64,000 nucleotides of DNA, taken from the NCBI GenBank assembly GCA_963728475.1, contig CAVSKL010000001.1, forward strand, positions 1,612,001-1,676,000. Reading direction: 5' to 3'. The position numbers were made by a program, and so were the translations under genes. Shown in pieces: positions 46,398 to 55,263 of the stretch (the stretch's first letter is position 1; the number at the start of each line of letters is the position of its first letter). The notes below the pieces were generated by a model that saw only the letters and a program-made list of their open reading frames with translations, was not told the origin of the DNA and ran no database searches. This stretch comes from CAVSKL01 sp963728475 [NCBI: Candidatus Eiseniibacteriota bacterium] (GTDB lineage: Bacteria > Eisenbacteria > RBG-16-71-46 > JABDJR01).

Positions 46398-48384
46398 TTA
46401 GGCGGCCCGGTCCGAGGCTTCCGGTGGGGCCTCGGACGGGGAGGGGGTGGTGGAGGCCGGCTTGGCGCCCGCCCGCATGCCGGGAAGGAGCACGCGGAAG
46501 ACGGCTCCGTGCCCGGGCACCGACTCCACCTCGATCCGGCCGCCGTGGTCCTTGACGATCCCCTGGGTGATGGAGAGGCCGAGCCCGGTCCCCTCGCCCT
46601 CGGGTTTGGTGGTGAAGAACGACTGGAAGATGCGGGGAAGCACGTCGGCGGGGATGCCGGGGCCGTCGTCGGCCACGGTGATTGCGGTCCAGGCGCCGTT
46701 CTCGACGGCACGGCTCCCGACCCGGACCAGCCCGCCCCCGGTGACCGCGAGCGCGTCGCGGGCGTTGGCGATGAGGTTGGTGAAGACCTGCTGGAGCTGG
46801 TTGGCGTCGCCGAGGACCCAGGGGACGCCCCGGTCCAGCGCCAGCTCCAGGCGGATGTTCCGCGAGCGGAGCTGCGCGCCGAGCAGGAGGCAGGTCCGCT
46901 CCATCACCCCGTTGGCGTCCACGGTGGAGAACTCGAAGCTCGCCTTGCGGGAGAAGTCCTTCAGCCCCTGGACGATCCGGGTCATGTGGTCCACCGCGGA
47001 GACGATGAGGTCCAGATTGCGGCGGGCGTCGGCCTCTTCCGGCGAGAGCCGGCCCAGCACGAGCTGGGCGAAGCCCCGGATGGAGGTGAGCGGCTGGCGA
47101 AGCTCGTGGGCGAGCCCGGCCCCCAGTTCCCCGAACGCGGCCATCTTTCCCGCCTGGATGAGCTGGGCATGGGCCTCGCGCAGCGCCCGGTTCACCGCCT
47201 CGGTTTCCTCTTTCGAACGATGGAGCTCGCGGTTGGCTTCCTCCAGCTCCCTCCCCCGCTCCTCCAGGATGCGGTTGGACCGTTCGAGGTGGCGGAGCGA
47301 GGTGGCCAGGCTCTCGGTCATGCGGTTGAAGGCGCCGCCCAGGTCCGCCAGCTCGTCCCGGGTCTCCAGGTGGACCCGCGCGGACAGATCGCCGCCGGCG
47401 ACTTGCCGGGTGAACCCGACCAGCTGCGCCACCGGGATCGTGATCTGCCGGGCGAAGAAGTAGGAAATCAGAAAGGTGAGCAGGAGCGCGACCGCGGCGA
47501 TCCCCACCAGCCCCTCGCGGATCTGAGAGAGGAAACCCAGAGCCCGGTCCTCGGAGCGGAGCACCACGAACGCGCCGGGCATCCCGCCGTTCGGCCCCTG
47601 AAGGGGCGCCCACAGCATGCGGTAGCGGTCTCCGCCGATCCGGAGCCGGGACGATTCCTCGGAGTTCACGGCCCGGCCGTTCAGCCCCGACCAGGCTCGG
47701 GCGAGGGGACCGTCGGCGGCGGCGGGCACGCCCTGGCTCCGGGCCAGGAGACCGTCCGGCCCCACCAGCGCCACCGCGCTTCCCGACATCGTCTCGAGCG
47801 AGTTGGCGAGCCGGGAATCCAGGCTGGTGCCCAGGCAGAGCGCGCCGAGCTGGAGGCCGCCCACCTCCACCGGCACCGCGGTCACGTGCACCAGGCCTCC
47901 GGATAGCCCCACGATCCCGTCGGCGTTGCCGTTCTGGACCGCGGAACGGGCCAGGCTCCGCACCGGGCCCAGGTCGTTGATCCCCCGCTCCAGGGCCGGC
48001 CCCACCGACACCACCGGCGCCCCCCGGGTATCGGTGAGCACGAGCAGGTCCACGTCCACGCTTCCGAGGATTCTCCGGGCCACGTCGGTGACGGTGGCCA
48101 TCGCTTGCATCTGGTCTCCCGGGGGAAGCGTCGGGTCGTAGACCGAGGCCGCGGCCTTGAAGTACGGGAGCTCGGAGACCAGCCGGCAGCGCTCGAGCAG
48201 CTGGTTCCGCCGGTAATCCTGAAGCGCCTCGAAGGTGGCACGGGTGTCGCTCGAGCTGCTCCCCTTCGTCCACCTGAACCTCGCGCACCACGCTGAGGTT
48301 CACCAGAAGCGACATCACCAGGGCCAGGGTGGCCGCCCCCGCCCCCATGGCCAGGGTGAGCTTCCGCCGGAGCGTCCAGTGCAC
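46398..48384 (-). CDS. Membrane sensor histidine kinase with an apparent frameshift near its N-terminus
   Basis: A GTG start at 48384 gives MHWTLRRKLTLAMGAGAATLALVMSLL (membrane helix) and reads normally to about 48255. The continuation that makes sense, DTRATFEALQDYRRNQLL and onward, is in another frame, as if one base had been gained near 48250. The rest is intact: an extracellular sensor region, a second helix (LVGIAAVALLLTFLISYFF), HAMP, coiled coil, H-box GLAHELRQPLTSIRG (His near residue 424), N-box NLIANARDAL and G-box GEGTGLGLSITQGIVKDHGG. It would autophosphorylate on His; no response regulator is adjacent. The gene starts one base after the cupredoxin stop. Frameshift could be a real mutation or a sequence error. 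Confidence 0.82.
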
Positions 48385-48385
48385 C

Positions 48386-49084
48386 TCAGCGGCCTCCGGC
48401 CAGGGACGCGGAATACTCCACGGCGGCGCCCGCGGCCACCGTCACCCGCCCCAGCTCGGTGGTCTGGGTCATCCCCTCGGTCCAGGCCACCACCCGGTAG
48501 GTTCCGGCGGGGACCCCCGCCAGCAGGTAGCTCCCATCGGCGCCGGTGACCGCGAAGTAGGGGGTGTCGAGCACCACCACGAAGCCGAGCATGGAGGAGT
48601 GGATGTCGCAGAACACCTGCACCACCCCCGGCTTGTCGAAGGTCACCGTCCGCGAGTCGCCCTTGGGATAGCGCCCCAGGTCGAACTTCCTGGCCGGGGA
48701 AAGGGAGAAGATGTTGTGAAAGACCGGGTCCGAGTTGGTGAAGCGGACCAAGCCCCCGGCCTGGACCGCCACCACGCGGGGCACGAACCGGATGCCGCTC
48801 TGGTTCATGACCGGAGGCGGGCCGGACGGGAAGGGCGCCTTCCCCGAAATCGGCACCAGCGCCACCACCGCCCCGCGCGCCGGGGGGGGGGCCTCGGTGG
48901 GGGGGGACGGGGTCTCCTTGTACTTGCCGTAGAGGTCGGCGGGTGGGCCCGGGGTTTCCCGGGGGGGAACGGCGATCCGCCCGCTCACGGTGCCGGTGCC
49001 GCCGGGATTGCCCGCGGCCACCAGGAACACCGCCGCCATCGCGGCCAGGGCCAGCCGCCGGGAATCGGGTCGCGCCTCGGTCAT
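48386..49084 (-). CDS. Exported cupredoxin-like protein with carboxypeptidase-regulatory-like domain
   Basis: A 232-residue protein with a signal peptide (LALAAMAAVFLVAAG). The central domain (about 95-175) is plastocyanin-like: GGLVRFTNSDPVFHNIFS supplies the first His ligand and VFCDIHSSMLGF supplies Cys, His and Met, the type-1 copper set. The C-terminal domain (VTGADGSYLLAGVPAGTYRVVAW) is a CarboxypepD_reg-like beta-sandwich. It could carry electrons or sense copper in the periplasm. It overlaps the porin-like gene by ATGA and is followed one base later by the kinase gene. Confidence 0.82.
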   Translation of the reverse strand: MTEARPDSRRLALAAMAAVFLVAAGNPGGTGTVSGRIAVPPRETPGPPADLYGKYKETPSPPTEAPPPARGAVVALVPISGKAPFPSGPPPVMNQSGIRFVPRVVAVQAGGLVRFTNSDPVFHNIFSLSPARKFDLGRYPKGDSRTVTFDKPGVVQVFCDIHSSMLGFVVVLDTPYFAVTGADGSYLLAGVPAGTYRVVAWTEGMTQTTELGRVTVAAGAAVEYSASLAGGR

Positions 49085-50313
49085 CGCGTCCACACCATGA
49101 GCTGAAGCGCCACCATCCCCACGTTCAGGGACGCGTCGTCGGGGCTGTGCCAGAGCTGGCCGTCCAGACGGAGCCGGGCCTGGGGGCGGAAGCGATAGCC
49201 CACCCCGGCCTCCCATCGGGTCACGTCGTCGTCCCAGTGGCCGCTCCGGCCGGCGCCGTCGGTGACGGTGCTGAAGGCGACCGCCTCCTGGCGGATCGCC
49301 GCCGTCCACTGCGGCCCGAGGTCGCGCTGGACCTCCAGGTAGTACGAGGTCGCGGTGAGGGCCGGGTCCACGTTGGGGACCTGGTAGCCCACCCGGCCCA
49401 GCTCGCCATGAAACTGCCAGGGCCCCCGGGCGAAGGCGCCGTCCAGGCCGAGGGCGGTGTTCTCGTAATCCTCCACCGACTTGCCCGCGGGGAAGTTCGG
49501 GTCGGAGGCGACCTTGCGGTCCAGGTACGGCCCCACCGCGCCGGAGGCCCCGAAGCGGAGTCCGAACAGCGGCCCTCCGGTGAAGAGGTACCCCACCCGG
49601 CCCACCACCCCGTGGCCGTCGTTGTAGTTCTCCACCTTCATCGCGGGACGGGAGACCGTGCCCTGGGTGCCCGCGACGGTGAACTCCAGTCCGCGATGCA
49701 CCCCGTAAAGCTCCGCCCCCGCGTCCCAGCACGCGTCGTAGATGAGCGGCACCCCTACGAACGAGGTGCCGCCGGGCCCGGTCACCGGTTCGTAGCCGTG
49801 GCCCCGGAGTCCGGAAACGAGGAAGTCGGCGGGTCCGGCCGGGACCAGGTCGGGCCGGACCGCGGTGTGATAGTGGTAGAGGAGCGGGGTGCCCACCAGG
49901 CCGCGGCCGGTGGAGGCGGACCGCTCCCCGTAGGTGCCGAATACCGTGGGGAGCTTCCCCGCCTGCACGTTCAGCCAGTCGTGCCCGGCCAGCCGGGTCA
50001 GCCGCGCGAACGGGCGGACGTAGGTCAGGAACAGGCTCGAGGTGGCGGCGCCGTCCACCGGCAGCTCCACGAAGAGGTCGGTGTCCTCGTCGACATTGGC
50101 GCGGGTCAGGACCAGGAGCCGCACCGGCGAGAAGGGATTGTCCCCGCGGTTCATGTGGTCCCGGTCGTACGCCTCCTCGTTGCCGCCGTGAAAGGTGAAC
50201 GCGCCCTGGGCCGAGGCCCCGAACGAGCCCGCCCGGGCGGGGACGCCGGCGAGGAGCCCTCCTCCCAGCACGAGGACGGCAAGGCACGATTTCCGGACGG
50301 CGGCGAACCGCAT
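49081..50313 (-). CDS. Outer-membrane porin-like beta-barrel protein
   Basis: A 410-residue protein with a signal peptide (KSCLAVLVLGGGLLAGVPARAG). The mature part alternates aromatic/hydrophobic and polar residues as in outer-membrane strands (FVELPVDGAATSSLFLTYV, YYLEVQRDLGPQWTAAIRQEAV, LRLDGQLWHSPDDASLNVGMVAL) and contains a line matching porin-like proteins near LNVQAGKLPTVFGTYG. Substrate is unknown. It opens an operon with the cupredoxin and histidine kinase genes. The ATG at 50313 has AAGGAGAG upstream; the longer frame to 50490 lacks a signal peptide at its start. Confidence 0.78.
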   Translation of the reverse strand: MRFAAVRKSCLAVLVLGGGLLAGVPARAGSFGASAQGAFTFHGGNEEAYDRDHMNRGDNPFSPVRLLVLTRANVDEDTDLFVELPVDGAATSSLFLTYVRPFARLTRLAGHDWLNVQAGKLPTVFGTYGERSASTGRGLVGTPLLYHYHTAVRPDLVPAGPADFLVSGLRGHGYEPVTGPGGTSFVGVPLIYDACWDAGAELYGVHRGLEFTVAGTQGTVSRPAMKVENYNDGHGVVGRVGYLFTGGPLFGLRFGASGAVGPYLDRKVASDPNFPAGKSVEDYENTALGLDGAFARGPWQFHGELGRVGYQVPNVDPALTATSYYLEVQRDLGPQWTAAIRQEAVAFSTVTDGAGRSGHWDDDVTRWEAGVGYRFRPQARLRLDGQLWHSPDDASLNVGMVALQLMVWTR

Positions 50314-50633
50314 GCAACGCTCTCCTTGTCGGGGCCGGCCGGGCCGAGGAGGGGACGGGGCGCTCCGGCATGCCTTCAAGACGGACCAAGTGGTCTTTTG
50401 ATCGGTCATAACGCCCGCAATCTTGAGGATTTGGAGCTTCCGGGGACTCCCGCGGCGCCCCCCGGGCCGGCGAAATCCATTGTCGCGCATTGGCTTATAT
50501 CCTCCGGTCCGGCCCCCCGCCGCTTGACTCGCCCCCCGCTCCGGCGTACCCTTTTCCCGTCATGGAGCGAACCTAGCCCCGGCGGCCCGGCCGCGGGGGC
50601 GGCGGGCCGCCCGTGGCCCGCGAAAACGAGAGA

Positions 50634-50769
50634 TCCGATACCTTCGGGGCGGGGTGCAAGTCCCCACCGGCGGTGACAGCCCGCGAGCGAAGCCGGTCCA
50701 CGACCGGCCCAGCAGGATCCCGTGGAATTCGGGAGCCGACCGTACAGTCGGGATGGGAGAAGGGACGGA
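50634..50769 (+). ncRNA. FMN riboswitch (RFN element) of the riboflavin operon
   Basis: Conserved RFN blocks appear in order: CCTTCGGGGCGGGGTG, the CCCACCGGCGGTGACAGCCC block with GCGAGCG, then GTGGAATTCGGGAGCCGACC, GTACAGTC and GGATGGGAGAAGG. The outer helix is closed by TCCG and CGGA. FMN binding should favour the terminator that follows at 50813, reducing the rib operon when FMN is abundant. Confidence 0.97.
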
Positions 50770-50812
50770 GTGACTCCGGGCGTCTCACGCGCCCGGCATC
50801 GCCGTGCGCCCT

Positions 50813-50846
50813 GCCCCGAAGCACCAGACGCTTCGGGGCTTTTCTT
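50813..50846 (+). terminator. Rho-independent terminator of the FMN riboswitch
   Basis: GCCCCGAAGC and GCTTCGGGGC form a perfect 10-base stem with a seven-base loop, followed by TTTTCTT. It lies between the aptamer and the ribD start (50899) and is the expression platform. Confidence 0.9.
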
Positions 50847-50898
50847 GTCTGGGGGCGGGGCGGGGCGCCGCCCGGCGCCGTGAAGGAGAGGACAGAGG

Positions 50899-52053
50899 TT
50901 GATCACCGACGCGAGGGCCATGGCCCGGGCGCTGGTCTTGGCCCGGCGGGGCATGGGAAGCACCCGACCCAATCCCCCGGTGGGGGCGGTGGTGGTGCGG
51001 GAGGGCCGCATCGTGGGCGAGGGGCGCCATCATCGCGCCGGCGAGCCGCACGCCGAGCGGCTGGCGCTGGAGGCGGCGGGCGAGGCCGCCCGCGGGGCCG
51101 ACCTCCACGTAACCCTGAGCCCCTGCAACCACCAGGGGCGGACCCCTCCCTGCGTGCCCGCCATCGTCGAAGCGGGGATCGCCCGGGTGTTTGTGAGCGC
51201 GGTGGACCCCAACCCCGCCAGCGGGGACGGGCTCCTCGCGTTGCGGGCGGCGGGGATCGAGGTGCTGCCCGGAACCCGGCCGCGCGAGGCGGCGGCGCTG
51301 ATCGCCGGTTTCGGCTCGCGGGTGGACCGCGGCCGCCCCCGGATCGCCCTCAAGGTGGCGGTGTCGCTGGACGGCAAGACCGCGCTGGCCTCGGGGGAGT
51401 CGCGCTGGATCACCTCGGAGGTCGCCCGGGCCTGGGTGCACCGCCGCCGCCGCGAGGCCGACGCGATCGCGGTGGGCTCGGGCACCGTCCTCGCCGACAA
51501 CCCCGCGCTCACCGTGCGCTCGGTCCAGGGAGCGAACCCCGACCGGTTCGTCCTCGACTCCCGGCTTGGGGTCTCCCCGGAGGCGCGGGTGTGGGCGGCG
51601 AACGGGGCGCGGCGGGTGGCGGTGGCCACCGCGCAGGCGCCCGAGGCCTCGGTGGCGGCCCTCCGTGACCGGGGGGTGGAAACGTGGGTGCTGCCGGCGA
51701 CGGCGGAGGGCCGGGTGGACCTGGGCGCGTTCGCGGCCAAGCTCGGCGACGAGGGCTATACGAACCTGCTGGTCGAGAGCGGCGGTTCCCTGGGCGGGGC
51801 GCTGTTGGCCGCGCGACTGGTGGACGTGATCTGGATCGTGACCGCCCCGCGGTTGCTGCTGGGGGGCGGCGGGCCGGGATGGACCGAGGGGCTCCGGGTG
51901 CCGGCGGTGGCGCGGGCGCCCCGGATCGCGCGCACCGGATTCCGGCGGCTGGGGCCGGACTGGCTCCTCACCGCGGTGCCGGAGGCGGCGCAGTGGTGGG
52001 ACCCCTGGGCCGCCACCGCCGCCGGGGTGGCCCCGGCGATGGCGAAGGGATAG
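50899..52053 (+). CDS. ribD: RibD: diaminohydroxyphosphoribosylaminopyrimidine deaminase / reductase
   Basis: A 384-residue bifunctional enzyme. The N-terminal deaminase domain has HAERLAL and PCNHQGRTPPC zinc motifs. The C-terminal reductase domain (about 148 on) has KVAVSLDGKTAL and LLVESGGSLGGALL. It performs the second and third steps from the GTP-derived pyrimidine. The start is TTG, with AAGGAGAG eight bases upstream; an internal ATG would truncate the deaminase domain. It is the first gene after the FMN riboswitch. Confidence 0.97.
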   Translation: MITDARAMARALVLARRGMGSTRPNPPVGAVVVREGRIVGEGRHHRAGEPHAERLALEAAGEAARGADLHVTLSPCNHQGRTPPCVPAIVEAGIARVFVSAVDPNPASGDGLLALRAAGIEVLPGTRPREAAALIAGFGSRVDRGRPRIALKVAVSLDGKTALASGESRWITSEVARAWVHRRRREADAIAVGSGTVLADNPALTVRSVQGANPDRFVLDSRLGVSPEARVWAANGARRVAVATAQAPEASVAALRDRGVETWVLPATAEGRVDLGAFAAKLGDEGYTNLLVESGGSLGGALLAARLVDVIWIVTAPRLLLGGGGPGWTEGLRVPAVARAPRIARTGFRRLGPDWLLTAVPEAAQWWDPWAATAAGVAPAMAKG

Positions 52054-52081
52054 GCCCGGCGAAGGCCGGAGCGAGGCGGAT

Positions 52082-52723
52082 ATGTTCAGCGGAATCATCG
52101 AGGCGGTGGGCGAGGTGGCGCGGGTGGAGCGGCGCGGGGGCGGGGTGCGGCTCACCGTGCGGGTGCCCGAGGCGCTCCGGGGGCTGCCTCCCGGGTCGAG
52201 CGTGGCGGTATGCGGCACCTGTCTCACCGTGGTCGAGGCGGCGGGCGGCCTGCTCGCCTTCGACGCGGTGGGGGCGACCCTCGAACGGACCCTCCTCGGC
52301 TCGGTGGAGCCGGGGGCGCGGGTGAACCTGGAGCGGAGCCTCGTGCTGGGGGCGCCGGTGGACGGGCACCTGGTGACCGGGCACGTGGACGGCCTGGGGA
52401 CGGTGGAGGCGCGCCGCCCCGGCGAGGGCGCGGTGTGGTTCGACCTCCGGGTGCCGGAGGGTCTCTCGCGGCAGATCGCGCCGCGGGGCTCGGTGGCGGT
52501 GGACGGGGTGAGCCTCACCGTGGCCGGGACCCGGGGTACCGCGTTCACGGTGTCGATCGTGCCCTTCACCCTGGAGCATACGATTTTCGGCGAGTACCGG
52601 CCGGGGCGCCGCGTGCACCTCGAGACCGACGTCCTCGCCAAGTACGTGGAGCGGGCGTTGAGCGCGGAGGAGGGGCGACGGGGCCTCGCCGCGTTCCTGA
52701 ACCAAACGGAGACGAGCCGATGA
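52082..52723 (+). CDS. ribE: Riboflavin synthase, alpha subunit
   Basis: A 213-residue protein made of two homologous lumazine-binding barrels (MFSGIIEAVGEV... and GHVDGLGTVEA...). It dismutates two 6,7-dimethyl-8-ribityllumazine molecules to riboflavin and the pyrimidine precursor. Motifs SVAVCGTCLTVVE in repeat one and SVAVDGVSLTVAG in repeat two are normal. It overlaps ribBA by ATGA. Confidence 0.97.
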   Translation: MFSGIIEAVGEVARVERRGGGVRLTVRVPEALRGLPPGSSVAVCGTCLTVVEAAGGLLAFDAVGATLERTLLGSVEPGARVNLERSLVLGAPVDGHLVTGHVDGLGTVEARRPGEGAVWFDLRVPEGLSRQIAPRGSVAVDGVSLTVAGTRGTAFTVSIVPFTLEHTIFGEYRPGRRVHLETDVLAKYVERALSAEEGRRGLAAFLNQTETSR

Positions 52724-54069
52724 GCAGCATGGACGAAACCCAGGTCGACCGCACGATGCCGTTCGACCCGATCGAAGATGCGGTGGCCGACGTCCGCGCG
52801 GGCAAGCTGGTGGTGGTGCTCGACAACGAGGACCGGGAGAACGAGGGGGACATCGTCTGCGCCGCCGAGACCATCACCCCGGCCCAGGTCAACTTCATCA
52901 TCACCGAGGCCCGCGGGCTCCTGTGCGCGCCGATGACCGGGGACCGCCTGGCGCGGCTGGGCCTGGATCCCATGGTCCGGCACAACACCGCGCCGCTGGG
53001 GACCGCGTTCACGATCTCGGTGGACGCGGTGCGCGGCACCACCACCGGGATCAGCGCCCCGGACCGGGCGGCCACGTTGCACGCGCTGGCCGACCCCAAC
53101 ACCCGGCCCGAGGAACTGGCCCGGCCCGGCCACATCTTCCCGCTCCGGGCGGTTCCCGGCGGGGTGCTCCGGCGTCCCGGCCACACCGAGGCGGTGGTCG
53201 ATCTCATGAACTTGGCCGGCCTCCAGCCGGTGGGGGTGCTGTGCGAGATCCTGGACCGGGACGGCACCATGGCCCGGCCGCCCTATCTCTTCGGGTTCGC
53301 CCGCCGGCACCGGCTCAAGGTGATCAGCTTGGGCCAGCTCATCGCCTACCGCTACCGGAAGGACCGGCTGGTGCGGCGCATCACCACCACCCGGCTTCCC
53401 ACCCGCCACGGCGACTTCGAGCTCCACCTCTACCGGAGCGCGGTGGACGGCGAAGAGCACCTGGCCTTGACCAAGGGGGACGTGGCCTCGGGCGGGGCCG
53501 CGCTCTGCCGGGTCCACTCCTCCTGCCTGACCGGCGACATCCTCGGGTCCATGCGGTGCGACTGCGGCGAGCAGACCGGCGAGGCGCTCCGCCGGATCGA
53601 GGCCGAGGGGCGCGGCGTCTTCCTCTACATGATGCAGGAGGGGCGGGGGATCGGGCTCGCCAACAAGCTTCTCACCTACGCGCTCCAGGACGACGGCCTG
53701 GATACGGTGGAGGCCAACGTCCACCTGGGATTCAAGCCCGACGAACGGCATTACGGAATCGCCGCGCAGATCCTGGCCGACCTGGGGGTGACCGACGTGC
53801 GGCTCCTCACCAACAATCCGGCCAAGCGGTCGGGGCTCGAGGAATTCGGGATCCGGGTGGCGGAGCGGGTGCCGCTGGTGGTGGGGCACAACCCCGCCAA
53901 CCTACGATACCTCGCCACCAAGCGGGAGAAGATGGGGCACTTGCTGGAAGCGCTCCCGGCGGAGGAGACTACCGCCCGGAGCCGGCCCCGGAACGGGAAC
54001 GGGGGAGCCGCCGGCGGAAACGGCGTCGCGCGCCGGGCGGAGACTCAGGGGAGGACCGGGAATGAATGA
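52720..54069 (+). CDS. ribBA: RibBA: 3,4-dihydroxy-2-butanone-4-phosphate synthase / GTP cyclohydrolase II
   Basis: A 449-residue fusion. The N-terminal RibB half has VVVLDNEDRENEGDIV and the HTEAVVDLMNLAGLQPVGVLCE segment. The C-terminal RibA half has RVHSSCLTGDILGSMRCDCGEQ (zinc cysteines), EGRGIGLANKLLTYALQD and LLTNNPAKRSGL. It supplies both precursors of the pathway. A low-complexity tail of about 40 residues (RNGNGGAAGGNG) extends past the GTP cyclohydrolase domain. It overlaps ribE by ATGA and ribH by eight bases. Confidence 0.97.
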   Translation: MSSMDETQVDRTMPFDPIEDAVADVRAGKLVVVLDNEDRENEGDIVCAAETITPAQVNFIITEARGLLCAPMTGDRLARLGLDPMVRHNTAPLGTAFTISVDAVRGTTTGISAPDRAATLHALADPNTRPEELARPGHIFPLRAVPGGVLRRPGHTEAVVDLMNLAGLQPVGVLCEILDRDGTMARPPYLFGFARRHRLKVISLGQLIAYRYRKDRLVRRITTTRLPTRHGDFELHLYRSAVDGEEHLALTKGDVASGGAALCRVHSSCLTGDILGSMRCDCGEQTGEALRRIEAEGRGVFLYMMQEGRGIGLANKLLTYALQDDGLDTVEANVHLGFKPDERHYGIAAQILADLGVTDVRLLTNNPAKRSGLEEFGIRVAERVPLVVGHNPANLRYLATKREKMGHLLEALPAEETTARSRPRNGNGGAAGGNGVARRAETQGRTGNE

Positions 54070-54637
54070 GTTCAAGGGATCGCTGGACGCGTCCGGCAAG
54101 CAGTTCGCGGTGGTGGCGTCGCGGTTCAACGAGAGCTTCACCGCCAACCTGGTGAACGGGGCGGTGGACTGCCTCCAGCGGCTGGGCGCGGAGGAGGACG
54201 CGGTGGACCTCTACTGGGTGCCGGGATCGTTCGAGCTTCCCCACGCCTGCGCGGCGGCCGCCCGGTCGGGCAAGTACGACGCGGTGATCGCGCTGGGGGT
54301 GTTGATCCGGGGAGGCACCGCGCACTTCGACCTGGTGGCCGGAGAAGCGGTCCGAGGCCTCGGCCAGGCCGGACGGGATACCGGAGTTCCGGTGGCCTTC
54401 GGCATCGTGACCGCGGACACGCTGGAGCAGGCGGCCGAACGCTGCGGCTCCAAGATGGGCAACCGCGGCTGGGACGCGGCCCAGTCCGCGGTGGAGATGG
54501 CGAACCTGGGCGAGGCCTTCGACGGCTGGAGCGCGGGCGAGCCCCATGGCCACGTTCACGACGAGGCCGGCGGCGCGCCGGCCAAGCCCGCCCCGCGCCG
54601 GGCCAAGACCGGCAAGGCCAAGCGTGCCCGCAGCTGA
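54062..54637 (+). CDS. ribH: RibH: 6,7-dimethyl-8-ribityllumazine synthase
   Basis: A 191-residue lumazine synthase: VVASRFNESFTANLVNGAVDCL near the N-terminus, PGSFELPHAC and the ALGVLIRGGTAHFDLVAGEA block with the catalytic His, then PVAFGIVTADTLEQA. The normal domain ends at about residue 160; a basic tail (APRRAKTGKAKRARS) is added, rich in Lys/Arg/Ala/Pro. It forms hollow capsids or pentamers in other bacteria. Its 3' end overlaps the start of nusB by 14 bases. Confidence 0.96.
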   Translation: MNEFKGSLDASGKQFAVVASRFNESFTANLVNGAVDCLQRLGAEEDAVDLYWVPGSFELPHACAAAARSGKYDAVIALGVLIRGGTAHFDLVAGEAVRGLGQAGRDTGVPVAFGIVTADTLEQAAERCGSKMGNRGWDAAQSAVEMANLGEAFDGWSAGEPHGHVHDEAGGAPAKPAPRRAKTGKAKRARS

Positions 54638-55097
54638 GGGAGCGGGCCCCCCGAGGGGCCGCGCCGGGGGGCCGGGGCCGCGGCGGCGCGCCCGGGTCCT
54701 CTGCGTGCAGGCGCTCTACCGGGCCGAGGTGGTGGGGGACGACCCCCGCGCCATCGCCACCGAGATCCTCGGGGACGAGGCGCTGGCCCCGGAGGTGCGC
54801 AATTATGCCTGGCGGCTCCTGGACCTGGTGATCGAGCACCGGCCCGAGATCGACGCCGCCCTCGTCGCCGCCCTCGCCCGGTGGGACCTGGGGCGGCTGG
54901 CGGTCATCGACCGCGCGGTGCTCCGTCTGGGCGCTGCGGAACTCCTTCACGAGCCCGAGCTGGCCGCCGGGATCATCCTCGACGAGTCGATCGAGATCGC
55001 CAAATCCTACGGCTCCAACGAGTCCGGGCGCTTCGTGAACGGGGTCCTGGACCGGGTGGCCCGGGACCGGGCCCCGGAGGAGGAGACCGGAGCGTGA
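54624..55097 (+). CDS. nusB: Transcription antitermination factor NusB
   Basis: A 157-residue helical protein with RRRARVLCVQALYRAEV at the N-terminus and the C-terminal NusB signature AGIILDESIEIAKSYGSNESGRFVNGVLDRVAR. With NusE it binds boxA of rRNA leaders. The GTG at 54624 (AAGGCCAAGC upstream) places the start just before a Pro/Gly/Arg-rich extension; an earlier start at 54546 would add 26 residues overlapping ribH. nusB after ribH is a common arrangement. Confidence 0.93.
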   Translation: MPAAEGAGPPRGRAGGPGPRRRARVLCVQALYRAEVVGDDPRAIATEILGDEALAPEVRNYAWRLLDLVIEHRPEIDAALVAALARWDLGRLAVIDRAVLRLGAAELLHEPELAAGIILDESIEIAKSYGSNESGRFVNGVLDRVARDRAPEEETGA

Positions 55098-55263
55098 GCG
55101 GAGCGGGGCACCGCCCGGCGGCGGCGCCCGGGGCGCCCGGATCCCGCCCGCCGGTCCGGCGGGGAATAATGACCGATTTGGTTGGGAAACCCTCCGGACC
55201 CGGGGGTAGAATCGTGCTCCGACCCGCCCCAACCGGTTTCCCCCGTCCGCTCGGAGGGCTTTC

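Noticed and set aside
48240-48260. Programmed ribosomal frameshift in the histidine kinase
   Set aside because: No X-XXY-YYZ slippery sequence or stimulatory structure is evident, so a mutation or sequence error is more likely.
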